Positions 34,911-42,907 of a stretch of 64,000 bases of DNA are shown here, piece by piece. Made by a program: the position numbers and the translations under genes. The stretch is taken from assembly GCA_937949545.1 (NCBI GenBank), contig CALEDR010000028.1, positions 18,488 through 82,487 on the forward strand, read 5' to 3'. This DNA comes from an uncultured Phycisphaerae bacterium (GTDB lineage: Bacteria; Planctomycetota; Phycisphaerae; Sedimentisphaerales; Anaerohalosphaeraceae). Position 1 is the stretch's first letter; the number at the start of each line of letters is the position of its first letter. The notes beneath the pieces are model-generated. The model was given only the letters and a program-made list of their open reading frames with translations. It did not search any database and was not told the origin of the DNA.

Positions 34911-35951
34911 ATGAAATCATCCTTTTTCTGTTCATGTCTGTCTTTTTTTCTGTTGACGGCGGGAATCTCGGCGGTTTTGTCTTTTCCTGCGGCGGCCCAG
35001 TCGGCCGGAATGGGAGGACCCGCCAGGGGGCTTTGGGGGGATTGGGAGCTGAAAATCAAGTTTGAAGACCGCGAAATGGATGCTCTTGTCTCCTTCGGCC
35101 GGGATGAAAACGGCAATCTGACCGGGGATTGGGTCAGTTTCTGGGGAGCAGCGGAGCTGAAGGATATCCAGTTTCAGGACGGCAAGCTTCGTTTTGAACA
35201 GATTGCTCGGTTTCGCGGAGAGGAATATCGGTCGAAATTTTCCGGCACTGTCGAAGAGGATAAGCTGTCCGGAACCCTTTCGGGCGAGCGGGGAGATTCA
35301 GAAGTCACAGGCCGTCGGCTCCCGCGCATTCCCAGAGCGGTCGGAACGTGGAATCTCAAATACAAGATCGGTGAGCAGGATGTTGAAGCCAAACTGATTA
35401 TTCAGATGGATAAAGAGGGCAATCTGGCCGGTCAGTGGCAGTCGGCTCCGGTTGAGAGCGAAGTCTCGGATGTGAAGTATGAACGTGGGACCCTGATGCT
35501 GAAGCGAAAAATCAAAATGGGCGACCGCCAGATGGATACGACTTTTGAAGGAACCATCGACCGCCAGAGCGGCCTGCTCAAGGGGACGCTGAAATCGGAA
35601 ATGGGGGATATTGCTGTGGAAGGAAGCCGCTTTGGGGAAGCCCTGATCGGCAGCTGGGACCTGGAGATTGTTACGGAACAGGGACCCTACAAGCAGCGGC
35701 TGCGTGTGAATCCGGACCTGAGCGGTCTGTACGGAACCCTTCCGATTGAAAAGATTGAGTTTGACGGAACAAAAGTTTCCTTTAAGGCCAAACGGGAATT
35801 CGGAGAGCGGACGTTTGAAATCAGCCTGGAGGGCAAACTGGCGGATTCAAAACTGACCGGCCAAATCACGACGATGCGCGGCCCCCAGACCTTTGAAGGG
35901 CGAAAGATTGTTCGGGCTATGGTTCGTCCGGGCGGTGCTGTTCCGAATTGA
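34911..35951 (+). CDS. Secreted protein with three tandem beta-rich repeats
   Basis: 346 residues from ATG 34911 (GGAGGG SD, signal peptide with cleavage near PAAAQ). The mature protein consists of three ~95-residue repeats, beginning GLWGDWELKIKFED (~45), AVGTWNLKYKIGEQD (~142) and ALIGSWDLEIVTEQG (~245). Each has a G-x-W-x-L start, an NLxGxW-like turn in the first two (NLTGDW, NLAGQW), a central F/L strand pattern and a closing E-G-x-R/G-R-K. The lipocalin- or avidin-like strand spacing suggests a ligand-binding beta barrel, but no known family is recognised. It has its own terminator downstream. Confidence 0.65.
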   Translation: MKSSFFCSCLSFFLLTAGISAVLSFPAAAQSAGMGGPARGLWGDWELKIKFEDREMDALVSFGRDENGNLTGDWVSFWGAAELKDIQFQDGKLRFEQIARFRGEEYRSKFSGTVEEDKLSGTLSGERGDSEVTGRRLPRIPRAVGTWNLKYKIGEQDVEAKLIIQMDKEGNLAGQWQSAPVESEVSDVKYERGTLMLKRKIKMGDRQMDTTFEGTIDRQSGLLKGTLKSEMGDIAVEGSRFGEALIGSWDLEIVTEQGPYKQRLRVNPDLSGLYGTLPIEKIEFDGTKVSFKAKREFGERTFEISLEGKLADSKLTGQITTMRGPQTFEGRKIVRAMVRPGGAVPN

Positions 35952-35963
35952 TTTCTGCCAAAC

Positions 35964-36000
35964 AAAAAGGTCTGCTGACCGGTGTCGGCAGACCTTTTTT
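35964..36000 (+). terminator. Rho-independent terminator after the three-repeat protein gene
   Basis: A long stem AAGGTCTGCTGAC / GTCGGCAGACCTT (one G-T pair) with tetraloop CGGT, flanked by A-run and T-run, about 13 nt after the stop codon. It also separates the gene from the heme operon promoter. Confidence 0.9.
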
Positions 36001-36008
36001 ATGCGCCG

Positions 36009-36037
36009 TTGATTTCTCTGATTGCCTCTGTTAAACT
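36009..36037 (+). promoter_or_regulatory. Promoter of the heme operon
   Basis: TTGATT (36009-36014), 17-nt spacer, TAAACT (36032-36037), then 6 nt to the hemA ATG at 36044. The expected transcription start coincides with the start codon and no SD is present, so hemA appears to be leaderless. Confidence 0.65.
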
Positions 36038-36043
36038 GCCGCT

Positions 36044-37327
36044 ATGAAGCTTGTTTGCTGCGGTGTCAGTTTTCGGGATGCTCCCTACGAAGCGAGGGAA
36101 AAGCTGGCTTTTTCTGAAGAGTGCCGGAGGGATCTGCTGCGGGCCCTAAAGGGGCATTCATCCGTTCAGGAAGCCGTGGTTTTGTGTACCTGCAATCGGA
36201 CGGAGATTTATCTGACGGTGGAGAAGACCGCTGACAGTGCCGGTCTGCTGGAAGAAGTGATACGGGGCATGGACCCTTCGGCCGCTGAGACCTGGCGATG
36301 TTATGCCAAAGAATATGTCGGTGCAAAAGCCGTAGAACATCTTTTCGCCGTGGCCGCCGGTCTTGATTCTCAAATGCTCGGCGAGCATCAGATTATCAGT
36401 CAGCTGAAAGCGGCATATGCGCTGGCCAATGAAGAACAGACTACCCACTACCTTTTTCATCGTCTGATGCACCGGGCCTTTCGCGCGTCCAAAGAGGTGC
36501 GGAGCCGGACGATTCTCCAGTCCGGGACTATTTCGCTCGGGGCGGCGGCGGTCGAGCTGGCCTGGAAAGAAATGTCCCTTCCGGGAGCTAAGGTGCTCCT
36601 GCTGGGGGCCGGCGAGAATGCGGAACTGGTGGGCCGTCTTTTGGTGAAGGTCGGAATCGGGCAATTGTGGATTGTCAGCCGGCGGCTGGAATCCGCCCGT
36701 CAGCTGGCCGCAGCACTTCGTTTTGGTCAGCCGGCGGAGTTGTCTTCGTTAGGGGAATTGCTCAAACAGGCGGATTTGGCTGTCTGCACGACGGCTTCTC
36801 CGACCCCGCTGATTACAGCCGCTGACTACTCCTATCTGCTCGCTCAGCGGAGCCGGCCGATTGTTATTCTCGATTTGGCGATGCCCAGAGATGTGGAACC
36901 GGCGCTGGGAGAGATTCCGCAGGTCCGACTGTTTAATCTGGACGATTTAAATCGACAGACGGAAGCAAGCCGTTCGATTCAGGTTGAACAGATTCAGCAG
37001 GCCGAGCGGATTGCAGCCGAACATGCTCAGCAGTTTATGGCCTGGCTGGATTCGCTTCAGACAGCGGAACTCATCAGCGATTTATCCTCCCGTTACAGGC
37101 AGCTGGCTCAGAAGGAGGCCCGGCGCTACCAGCGGTATTTCAGCAAATCGGAGCACGCACAGCTTCAGCGATTTGCCGAATCGCTGGCCTGCAAGATTCT
37201 GCACGGCCCGATTTCGTACCTCAAAAACGCCGGCAGCGAAGAACCCTCTGCGGATTTGTTGGGCGTGCTGGATGTGGTGCGGAAGATGCTTCTGGAAGAC
37301 CCCCCGAAAAAGAGAAAAAAGGAATGA
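36044..37327 (+). CDS. hemA: Glutamyl-tRNA reductase
   Basis: 427 residues. First step of the C5 tetrapyrrole pathway: reduces Glu-tRNA to glutamate-1-semialdehyde with NADPH. LCTCNRTEIY contains the nucleophilic Cys50. VAAGLDSQMLGEHQIISQLK is the substrate-binding signature. VLLLGAGENAELVGRLL is the Rossmann loop, and the C-terminal ~100 residues are the dimerisation helix. hemL, needed for the next step, is not in the window. First gene of the operon; overlaps hemC by ATGA. Confidence 0.97.
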   Translation: MKLVCCGVSFRDAPYEAREKLAFSEECRRDLLRALKGHSSVQEAVVLCTCNRTEIYLTVEKTADSAGLLEEVIRGMDPSAAETWRCYAKEYVGAKAVEHLFAVAAGLDSQMLGEHQIISQLKAAYALANEEQTTHYLFHRLMHRAFRASKEVRSRTILQSGTISLGAAAVELAWKEMSLPGAKVLLLGAGENAELVGRLLVKVGIGQLWIVSRRLESARQLAAALRFGQPAELSSLGELLKQADLAVCTTASPTPLITAADYSYLLAQRSRPIVILDLAMPRDVEPALGEIPQVRLFNLDDLNRQTEASRSIQVEQIQQAERIAAEHAQQFMAWLDSLQTAELISDLSSRYRQLAQKEARRYQRYFSKSEHAQLQRFAESLACKILHGPISYLKNAGSEEPSADLLGVLDVVRKMLLEDPPKKRKKE

Positions 37328-38244
37328 GACCGCTCCGTGCAGCCACACGCGGTTCGAAACTGGCCCTGATTCAGACCCAGCGGGTAATTGACGCCCTGCA
37401 AAAAGTCCGGCCGGGTCTGTCGGTGGAGATGCAGATTCTCCGCACACACGGCGACCAGCAGCCGGATGCCCCGCTATGGAAACTGGAGGGCAGCGGTTTT
37501 TTTACCGCCCGGCTCCAACGGGCGCTGCTGGAAGGGGAGGCGGATTTTGCCGTTCACAGTTTTAAGGATTTGCCGACGCAGACGGCGGAAGGACTGTGTA
37601 TTGCGGCGGTGCTGGAGCGGGATTTTCCGGAGGATGTTCTGCTTGCCCGCAAATCCATACAGAAACTTGAAGAACTGCCGCCGGCGGCCTGTGTGGGTAC
37701 CTCGAGCATTCGCCGACAAGCCCAGATTCTTCGATTGCGGCCCGATGTACGGGTTGAGCCGCTTCGGGGCAATGTCGAAACGCGTTTTCGAAAGCTGCAG
37801 GAGGGGCGCTATGATGCCGTCATACTGGCTCGAGCCGGACTGGAGCGGCTGGGGATAACCGGCTGGAACGGGCTGATATTGGATCCTTTGGCTTTCCTGC
37901 CGGCGCCGGCCCAGGGTGTCATTGCGGTAGAGATTCTTCGAACAAACGAGCATTTGTTCGAATTGTTTCAAAAAATTCATCATTTTCCGACAGCGGCGGC
38001 GGCCCGGGCGGAACGCCGGATTCTGGCTCGACTTCATCCCGGATGTCATGCGCCGGTCGGGGCCTATGCGACAATCGAAAACGAGCAGATGACGCTGACG
38101 GCGTTCGCCTCGGGCCCGCGGGGACATCCTTTCCTAAAAGAGCAGATTTGCGGGACAGTTGAGAATGCGGTAGAATGGGCAGATTGTCTAGCCGAGCGGC
38201 TGATTGAGCAGGGGGCTTTGGAGATTCTGAAAACGAATGCCTAA
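37324..38244 (+). CDS. hemC: Porphobilinogen deaminase (hydroxymethylbilane synthase)
   Basis: 306 residues. It polymerises four porphobilinogens to hydroxymethylbilane on a dipyrromethane cofactor. AATRGSKLALIQTQRV, DFAVHSFKDLPTQ and VGTSSIRRQAQI are family signatures. The cofactor cysteine is Cys241 in HPGCHAPVGAYA. Translation is coupled to hemA (ATGA overlap), and its end overlaps the next gene by 8 nt. Confidence 0.97.
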   Translation: MRPLRAATRGSKLALIQTQRVIDALQKVRPGLSVEMQILRTHGDQQPDAPLWKLEGSGFFTARLQRALLEGEADFAVHSFKDLPTQTAEGLCIAAVLERDFPEDVLLARKSIQKLEELPPAACVGTSSIRRQAQILRLRPDVRVEPLRGNVETRFRKLQEGRYDAVILARAGLERLGITGWNGLILDPLAFLPAPAQGVIAVEILRTNEHLFELFQKIHHFPTAAAARAERRILARLHPGCHAPVGAYATIENEQMTLTAFASGPRGHPFLKEQICGTVENAVEWADCLAERLIEQGALEILKTNA

Positions 38245-39760
38245 ATCCAAAATCTATTTTGTTGGGGCGGGGCCGGGTGACCCGGTACTGATTACCCTGC
38301 GCGGGGCGCAGCTTCTCCGTCAGGCTGACTGCGTAATTTACGATGGTCTGGTCAATGAGACCCTGCTGGAGGACTGCCGGCCGGATTGCGAATGCCTCTG
38401 TGTCCGCAAGCGAACAGGGAAAAAACCGTTTACGCAGGAGCAAATCAATCGGCTGCTGGTCGAGAAAGCCGCTCAATACAGAACCGTCGTGCGGCTCAAA
38501 GGAGGAGACCCCGGTTTTTTCGGAAGGACGGCGGAGGAAATCCAGACTTGTATTCAGGCGGGGATTGATTTTGAGGTGATTCCCGGCGTGACGGCGGCTT
38601 CTGCGGCGGCAGCCTATTCGGGAATGTTTCTGACCGACCGACAGTTCAGTTCCCAGGTTCTTTTTGTAACCGGTCAGGAAGCCCCGGACAAAAATGAATC
38701 TTCGATTGACTGGGATTTCCTGGCCGGATTTCGCGGCACAATTGCCTTTTATATGGCGATGGGCAATCTGGAACAGATTTCCGCGGCCCTTCTGGCAAAC
38801 GGCAAACCGGCGGATACCCCGGCGGCGGTGATTCAGGACGCCAGTCTGCCGCATCAGCGTCTGGTGCAGGCGTCCTTGAAAAAGATTGCTGCTGTCTGCC
38901 GGCAGGAGGGAATGGAAGCCCCGGCGATTGTTCTGATTGGTCCGACGGCAATTTATCGAAAGGAAACGGACTGGTTTCGCCGTCGCCCGCTGGCGGGCAG
39001 GACTGTCTTGATTGCCCGCGATGAGGATGGGAATCGTTCATTGAGCCGTCGGCTGAATGAATTGGGAGCCGAAGTGCTGAGTTTGCCTGTGATTGCTGTG
39101 CGGAATCTTGCCCAAACTGGGGCGGCGGATACAGCCCTGAATCGGCTGGCGGAGTTTGACTGGATTGTTTTTACCAGCCGGCGCGGCGTGGAGTTTTCTT
39201 TGCAAAGATTGGATGAATTGGGGAAGGATGCACGGGCTTTTGGTCGGGCCCGGATTGCCTGCATCGGCCCGGAGACAGCACGGGCACTGGGCGAATACGG
39301 TTTGCGAGCCGATTTTGTTCCGAGGACGTTTACCGGTCAGGCGCTGGCGGAGGAATTGTGTGCGAAGGAGCTGCCGGCCGGAAAGAAATTTCTGCTGCTG
39401 CGTTCGGCGATTGCTCCGGATGACCTTCCGAAGTCCCTCCGGCGGCAGGGAGCAGTTGTGGAGGAAATATCGATTTATACAGTAGAACCGGCGGAAGTGC
39501 CGGTTTGCCGGATTGAGCCGATTCTGGAGCGGTTCAGCCGGCGGGAAATACACTGGATTCTGTTTGCGAGCAGTTCGGCCGTGTCTGCTTTTTTGAAGTT
39601 TGTGCCGAGGGAAACTGTGCTCAAAAGCGGTGCGAAAATCGCCTCCATCGGTCCGAGCACGACCCGTCGTCTGCTGGAGGAAAATCTTCCGGCAGCCCTT
39701 GAAGCTCCTGTGCATACCCTGGAGGGGCTGACAGAGACCCTGATTCGATATCATGATTAA
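38237..39760 (+). CDS. cobA-hemD: Uroporphyrinogen-III C-methyltransferase / uroporphyrinogen-III synthase fusion
   Basis: 507 residues. Residues ~1-245 are SUMT: VGAGPGDPVLITLRGAQLL, GGDPGFFGRTAEE, VIPGVTAASAAAAYSG and YMAMGNL. It methylates uroporphyrinogen III to precorrin-2. Residues ~255-507 are HemD: VLIARDEDGNRSLSRRLNELG, DWIVFTSRRGVEF, ARIACIGPETARAL and IHWILFASSSAVSAFL. It closes hydroxymethylbilane to uroporphyrinogen III. The fusion feeds directly into siroheme synthesis. The next gene overlaps by 8 nt. Confidence 0.95.
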   Translation: MPKSKIYFVGAGPGDPVLITLRGAQLLRQADCVIYDGLVNETLLEDCRPDCECLCVRKRTGKKPFTQEQINRLLVEKAAQYRTVVRLKGGDPGFFGRTAEEIQTCIQAGIDFEVIPGVTAASAAAAYSGMFLTDRQFSSQVLFVTGQEAPDKNESSIDWDFLAGFRGTIAFYMAMGNLEQISAALLANGKPADTPAAVIQDASLPHQRLVQASLKKIAAVCRQEGMEAPAIVLIGPTAIYRKETDWFRRRPLAGRTVLIARDEDGNRSLSRRLNELGAEVLSLPVIAVRNLAQTGAADTALNRLAEFDWIVFTSRRGVEFSLQRLDELGKDARAFGRARIACIGPETARALGEYGLRADFVPRTFTGQALAEELCAKELPAGKKFLLLRSAIAPDDLPKSLRRQGAVVEEISIYTVEPAEVPVCRIEPILERFSRREIHWILFASSSAVSAFLKFVPRETVLKSGAKIASIGPSTTRRLLEENLPAALEAPVHTLEGLTETLIRYHD

Positions 39761-40901
39761 TATCAGCAAATTGTATTGCGGCAAGTCCGGCCGCTCGGAT
39801 GAGCTGCGTTATCCGCCGCATCGGAATCACAAACCGATTGTGGTGTTTAACTGTACTTGGCGGTGCAATCTGACCTGCCGTCACTGCTACAGCCATGTTC
39901 GGGATTTTGGAGGGGAGTCAGAACTGACCACAGAACAGGCCCGATGCCTAATTGACCAGATTGCCGGCTTCGGTTGTCCGGTTTTGCTGTTCAGCGGCGG
40001 AGAACCGCTGCTTCGTGAGGATCTATTTGAGCTGCTCGAATATGCCGGCGGCAAAGGACTTCGCACCGTTTTATCCACGAACGGCACACTGATTCAGGAT
40101 TCAACCGCTGAGTGTCTGACGGCTCTGGGAGTCAGTTATGTCGGGATTTCGCTGGATGGTCCGGCGGAGTTTCACGATGATTTTCGGCAGGTCGAGGGGG
40201 CTTTTGCCGCGGCCGTAAAGGGGATTTGCTCCTGCCGTCGGGCAGGAATTCCTGCGGGCGTTCGGTTTACAATGACGGCGGACAATATCAGGCAGATTCC
40301 TTTGCTGTTTCAGATTGCGGCGGATCTGGATGTGCGGCGCATCTGCTTTTACCATTTGATTCGGACCGGCCGCGCCGAAGACCTGGCTGAAGCCGTGCCT
40401 TCCGCGGCCTTGGTGCGGGAGGCGATGGATTCGATTCTTTCCTGTACGGAGCAAATGACCTCTGCCGGACAGGCGGATGAAGTGCTCACGGTCGGCAACC
40501 ATGCGGATGGGCCGTATCTGCTGATGCGGCTGCGGCGGCTGTCTTTGGAACGGGCGGCTGATGCGGAGACGCTGCTCCGCCGGGCGGCCGGCAACCGTGT
40601 CGGACAGAATATTGCCGCCGTGGACTGGGCCGGGCGGGTGTATCCCGACCAGTTTTGGCGGAGTTATTCCCTCGGGAATGTCCTGGAAAGGCCGTTTGAC
40701 CAAATCTGGGAGAATCCGGCCGAACCGGTTTTGAGGTATTTGCGAAACAAAAACAAGTATTGTGACCCTCGGTGTCGGCGCTGTCGATGGTTTGAATTAT
40801 GCGGCGGCAATTTTCGTTCATTGGACGGAAGCGCCAATGTCCAGTTGTGGCGGAATGAGCCGCCGTGCTATTTGACGGAAGAAGAAATTGCGGTGGAGTA
40901 A
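39753..40901 (+). CDS. ahbC: Radical-SAM 12,18-didecarboxysiroheme deacetylase
   Basis: 382 residues. It removes the acetate side chains of 12,18-didecarboxysiroheme to give Fe-coproporphyrin III. The opening ISKLYCGKSGRSDELRY is characteristic of AhbC. The radical-SAM cysteines are Cys38, Cys42 and Cys45 (RCNLTCRHC). LLFSGGEPLLR is the SAM GGE motif. A C-terminal SPASM-like cluster motif CDPRCRRCRWFELCGG binds an auxiliary Fe-S cluster. It lies between cobA-hemD and hemB in the heme operon, overlapping the former. NirJ is the close alternative, but no cd1 nitrite reductase genes are present. Confidence 0.9.
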   Translation: MINISKLYCGKSGRSDELRYPPHRNHKPIVVFNCTWRCNLTCRHCYSHVRDFGGESELTTEQARCLIDQIAGFGCPVLLFSGGEPLLREDLFELLEYAGGKGLRTVLSTNGTLIQDSTAECLTALGVSYVGISLDGPAEFHDDFRQVEGAFAAAVKGICSCRRAGIPAGVRFTMTADNIRQIPLLFQIAADLDVRRICFYHLIRTGRAEDLAEAVPSAALVREAMDSILSCTEQMTSAGQADEVLTVGNHADGPYLLMRLRRLSLERAADAETLLRRAAGNRVGQNIAAVDWAGRVYPDQFWRSYSLGNVLERPFDQIWENPAEPVLRYLRNKNKYCDPRCRRCRWFELCGGNFRSLDGSANVQLWRNEPPCYLTEEEIAVE

Positions 40902-40905
40902 GATT

Positions 40906-41883
40906 ATGGGATTTCCTCAAGTGCGATTGCGGCGTCTGCGGGCTAGTCCGGCTATGCGTCGTCTGACTGCCGGAACTAGGCTGAGCGTGAGTGATTTGGT
41001 TTCTCCGCTTTTTGTGTGTCCGGGCGAAAATATTAAAAAGCCCATTCCTTCGATGGACGGCTGTTTTCACTTTTCGCCGGATGTTCTTGTTCAGGAAGCC
41101 AGGGAAATCTATGAACTGGGCATTCCAGCCGTCCTTTTGTTCGGTCTGCCTTTGCGAAAAGATGCGCAGGGGTCAGAGGCCTGGTCGGAGGATTCGGCGG
41201 TCTGCCGGGCGGTTCGTGCTGTGAAAAAAGCCGTACCGGATTTGCTGGTCATCACGGATGTTTGTCTGTGTGCCTATACGGAACACGGCCACTGCGGCCT
41301 CATCCGCGATGGGAAAATTGACAACGACCAGACCCTTCAGTGCCTGGCTCGGACGGCTCTGGTTCATGCCCGTGCCGGAGCGGATGTAGTGGCTCCGTCG
41401 GATATGATGGACGGACGAATCGGGATGATTCGCCAGACGCTCGACGAGGCGGGGTTTTCGGAGACGGCTGTTTTGAGCTATGCCGCCAAATATGCATCGG
41501 CTTTTTACGGGCCGTTTCGGGAGGCCGCCGACAGTGCCCCGGCCTTCGGCAATCGCAAAACGTACCAGATGGACCCGGCGGCTTCTGTTCGGCAGGCGAT
41601 GCGGGAGATAGCCCTCGATATTGAGGAAGGGGCGGATATGGTGATGGTCAAGCCGGCGCTGGCCTATCTGGATGTGATTGCGGCCGCTCGGCAGCGGTTT
41701 GAAGTGCCGCTGGCGGCTTACAACGTCTCCGGGGAGTATATGATGGTCAACCAGGCCGCAAAGGCGGGACTGATGGACCGACGGGAAGCCATGTTAGAAA
41801 CCCTATTGGCTGTGAAACGGGCCGGTGCGGATTTTGTAATAACATATTTTGCCAAGGAAGCGGCGGCGCTGCTGAATGGATAA
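40906..41883 (+). CDS. hemB: Porphobilinogen synthase (delta-aminolevulinate dehydratase)
   Basis: 325 residues from ATG 40906 (GGAG SD, 8-nt spacing); it starts 4 nt after ahbC. It condenses two 5-aminolevulinates. DVCLCAYTEHGHCG contains the three cysteines of a zinc-type active site. The Schiff-base lysines lie in YAAKYASAFYGPFR and VMVKPALAYLD. The N-terminus RLRRLRASPAMRRL is typical. Its position between the two radical-SAM genes shows that early and late heme steps are cotranscribed. It overlaps ahbD by 8 nt. Confidence 0.97.
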   Translation: MGFPQVRLRRLRASPAMRRLTAGTRLSVSDLVSPLFVCPGENIKKPIPSMDGCFHFSPDVLVQEAREIYELGIPAVLLFGLPLRKDAQGSEAWSEDSAVCRAVRAVKKAVPDLLVITDVCLCAYTEHGHCGLIRDGKIDNDQTLQCLARTALVHARAGADVVAPSDMMDGRIGMIRQTLDEAGFSETAVLSYAAKYASAFYGPFREAADSAPAFGNRKTYQMDPAASVRQAMREIALDIEEGADMVMVKPALAYLDVIAAARQRFEVPLAAYNVSGEYMMVNQAAKAGLMDRREAMLETLLAVKRAGADFVITYFAKEAAALLNG

Positions 41884-42907
41884 ACTGTTAAGAAAACCCC
41901 GGGTTGCGGCCTTTGAGATTACGCGGCGATGCCCGCTGCACTGCCGGCACTGCCGCGCGGCTGCCGACGGACATAAGGAGGATGCTTTGACTACAGAGCA
42001 ATGCATCTCCATCCTTCGGTCGCTGGCCTCCTTCGGGCATTGTGTGGCGATTCTGACCGGAGGGGAGCCGATGGCCCGTGCGGATTTCTTTGAGATTCTT
42101 CAGGCAGGCCGGCAGATGGGCTTGCGGATGGCGGCGGCGACCTGCGGCTGGTATCTGGATGAGGCGGCCGCTGAGCGGCTCAAAAAGGCGGATGTGCTGT
42201 CGATTTCTTTTTCGCTGGATGGTGCCGATGCGCAGACGCATGATGCCTTTCGGGACAGCCCGGGGGCTTTCCAGACGACAATGAAGGCCGTTCAGACCGC
42301 CCGCAAAGCGGGGCTGGATTTTCAGATTAACACGACGATTACCAAGCAGAATCTGGAGCAGATTGACCGGATTGCCCGGCTTGCGGAGGAAGCAGGGGCC
42401 TTCTGCTGGAATCCGTTTATCCTCGTGCCGGTTGGGCGGGGAGAGTCCATTCGAGACCTGCTTCTGGAGCCGGAGGAGTACGAATCTCTTCTGGAGCATC
42501 TGGGTCGGATGAAAGGCCGGCTGTCGATTGAACTTCGGCTTACCTGCGGGCCGCAGTTTGCCCGTGTGTGCCGAAAGCAGAAACTGCCGAAGGCCGACAG
42601 AGTGCCCGGCTGTCTGGCGGGGGAAGATTTTGTCTTTATTAGTTGGCGGGGAGATGTACAGCCCTGCGGGTTTCTGGAGGTTTCCGCGGGCAATCTGCTC
42701 CAAAGGGATTTTGCGTCGATTTGGGGCCGGTCGGAATTGTTCAGCCGTCTGCGGAATCTTCGCGGCTACAAAGGGGCCTGCGGGAGCTGTGCCTATTTGA
42801 CGGTTTGCCGGGGATGTCGAGCCCGGGCTCTGGCGGTTTACGGCGATTACCTCCAGCAGGACCCGGTCTGCCGACTGGCCCGCAATCTCGAGGAACGGAA
42901 GCCATGA
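41876..42907 (+). CDS. ahbD: Radical-SAM heme synthase (Fe-coproporphyrin III decarboxylase)
   Basis: 343 residues. It converts two propionates of Fe-coproporphyrin III to vinyl groups, giving heme b. Radical-SAM cysteines are Cys19, Cys23 and Cys26 (RCPLHCRHC). ILTGGEPMAR is the SAM motif. LTCGPQFARVCR, FISWRGDVQPCGFL and CGSCAYLTVCRGCRARA at the C-terminus are AhbD-specific and bind the auxiliary cluster. It overlaps hemB upstream and ahbAB downstream (ATGA). Confidence 0.92.
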   Translation: MDKLLRKPRVAAFEITRRCPLHCRHCRAAADGHKEDALTTEQCISILRSLASFGHCVAILTGGEPMARADFFEILQAGRQMGLRMAAATCGWYLDEAAAERLKKADVLSISFSLDGADAQTHDAFRDSPGAFQTTMKAVQTARKAGLDFQINTTITKQNLEQIDRIARLAEEAGAFCWNPFILVPVGRGESIRDLLLEPEEYESLLEHLGRMKGRLSIELRLTCGPQFARVCRKQKLPKADRVPGCLAGEDFVFISWRGDVQPCGFLEVSAGNLLQRDFASIWGRSELFSRLRNLRGYKGACGSCAYLTVCRGCRARALAVYGDYLQQDPVCRLARNLEERKP

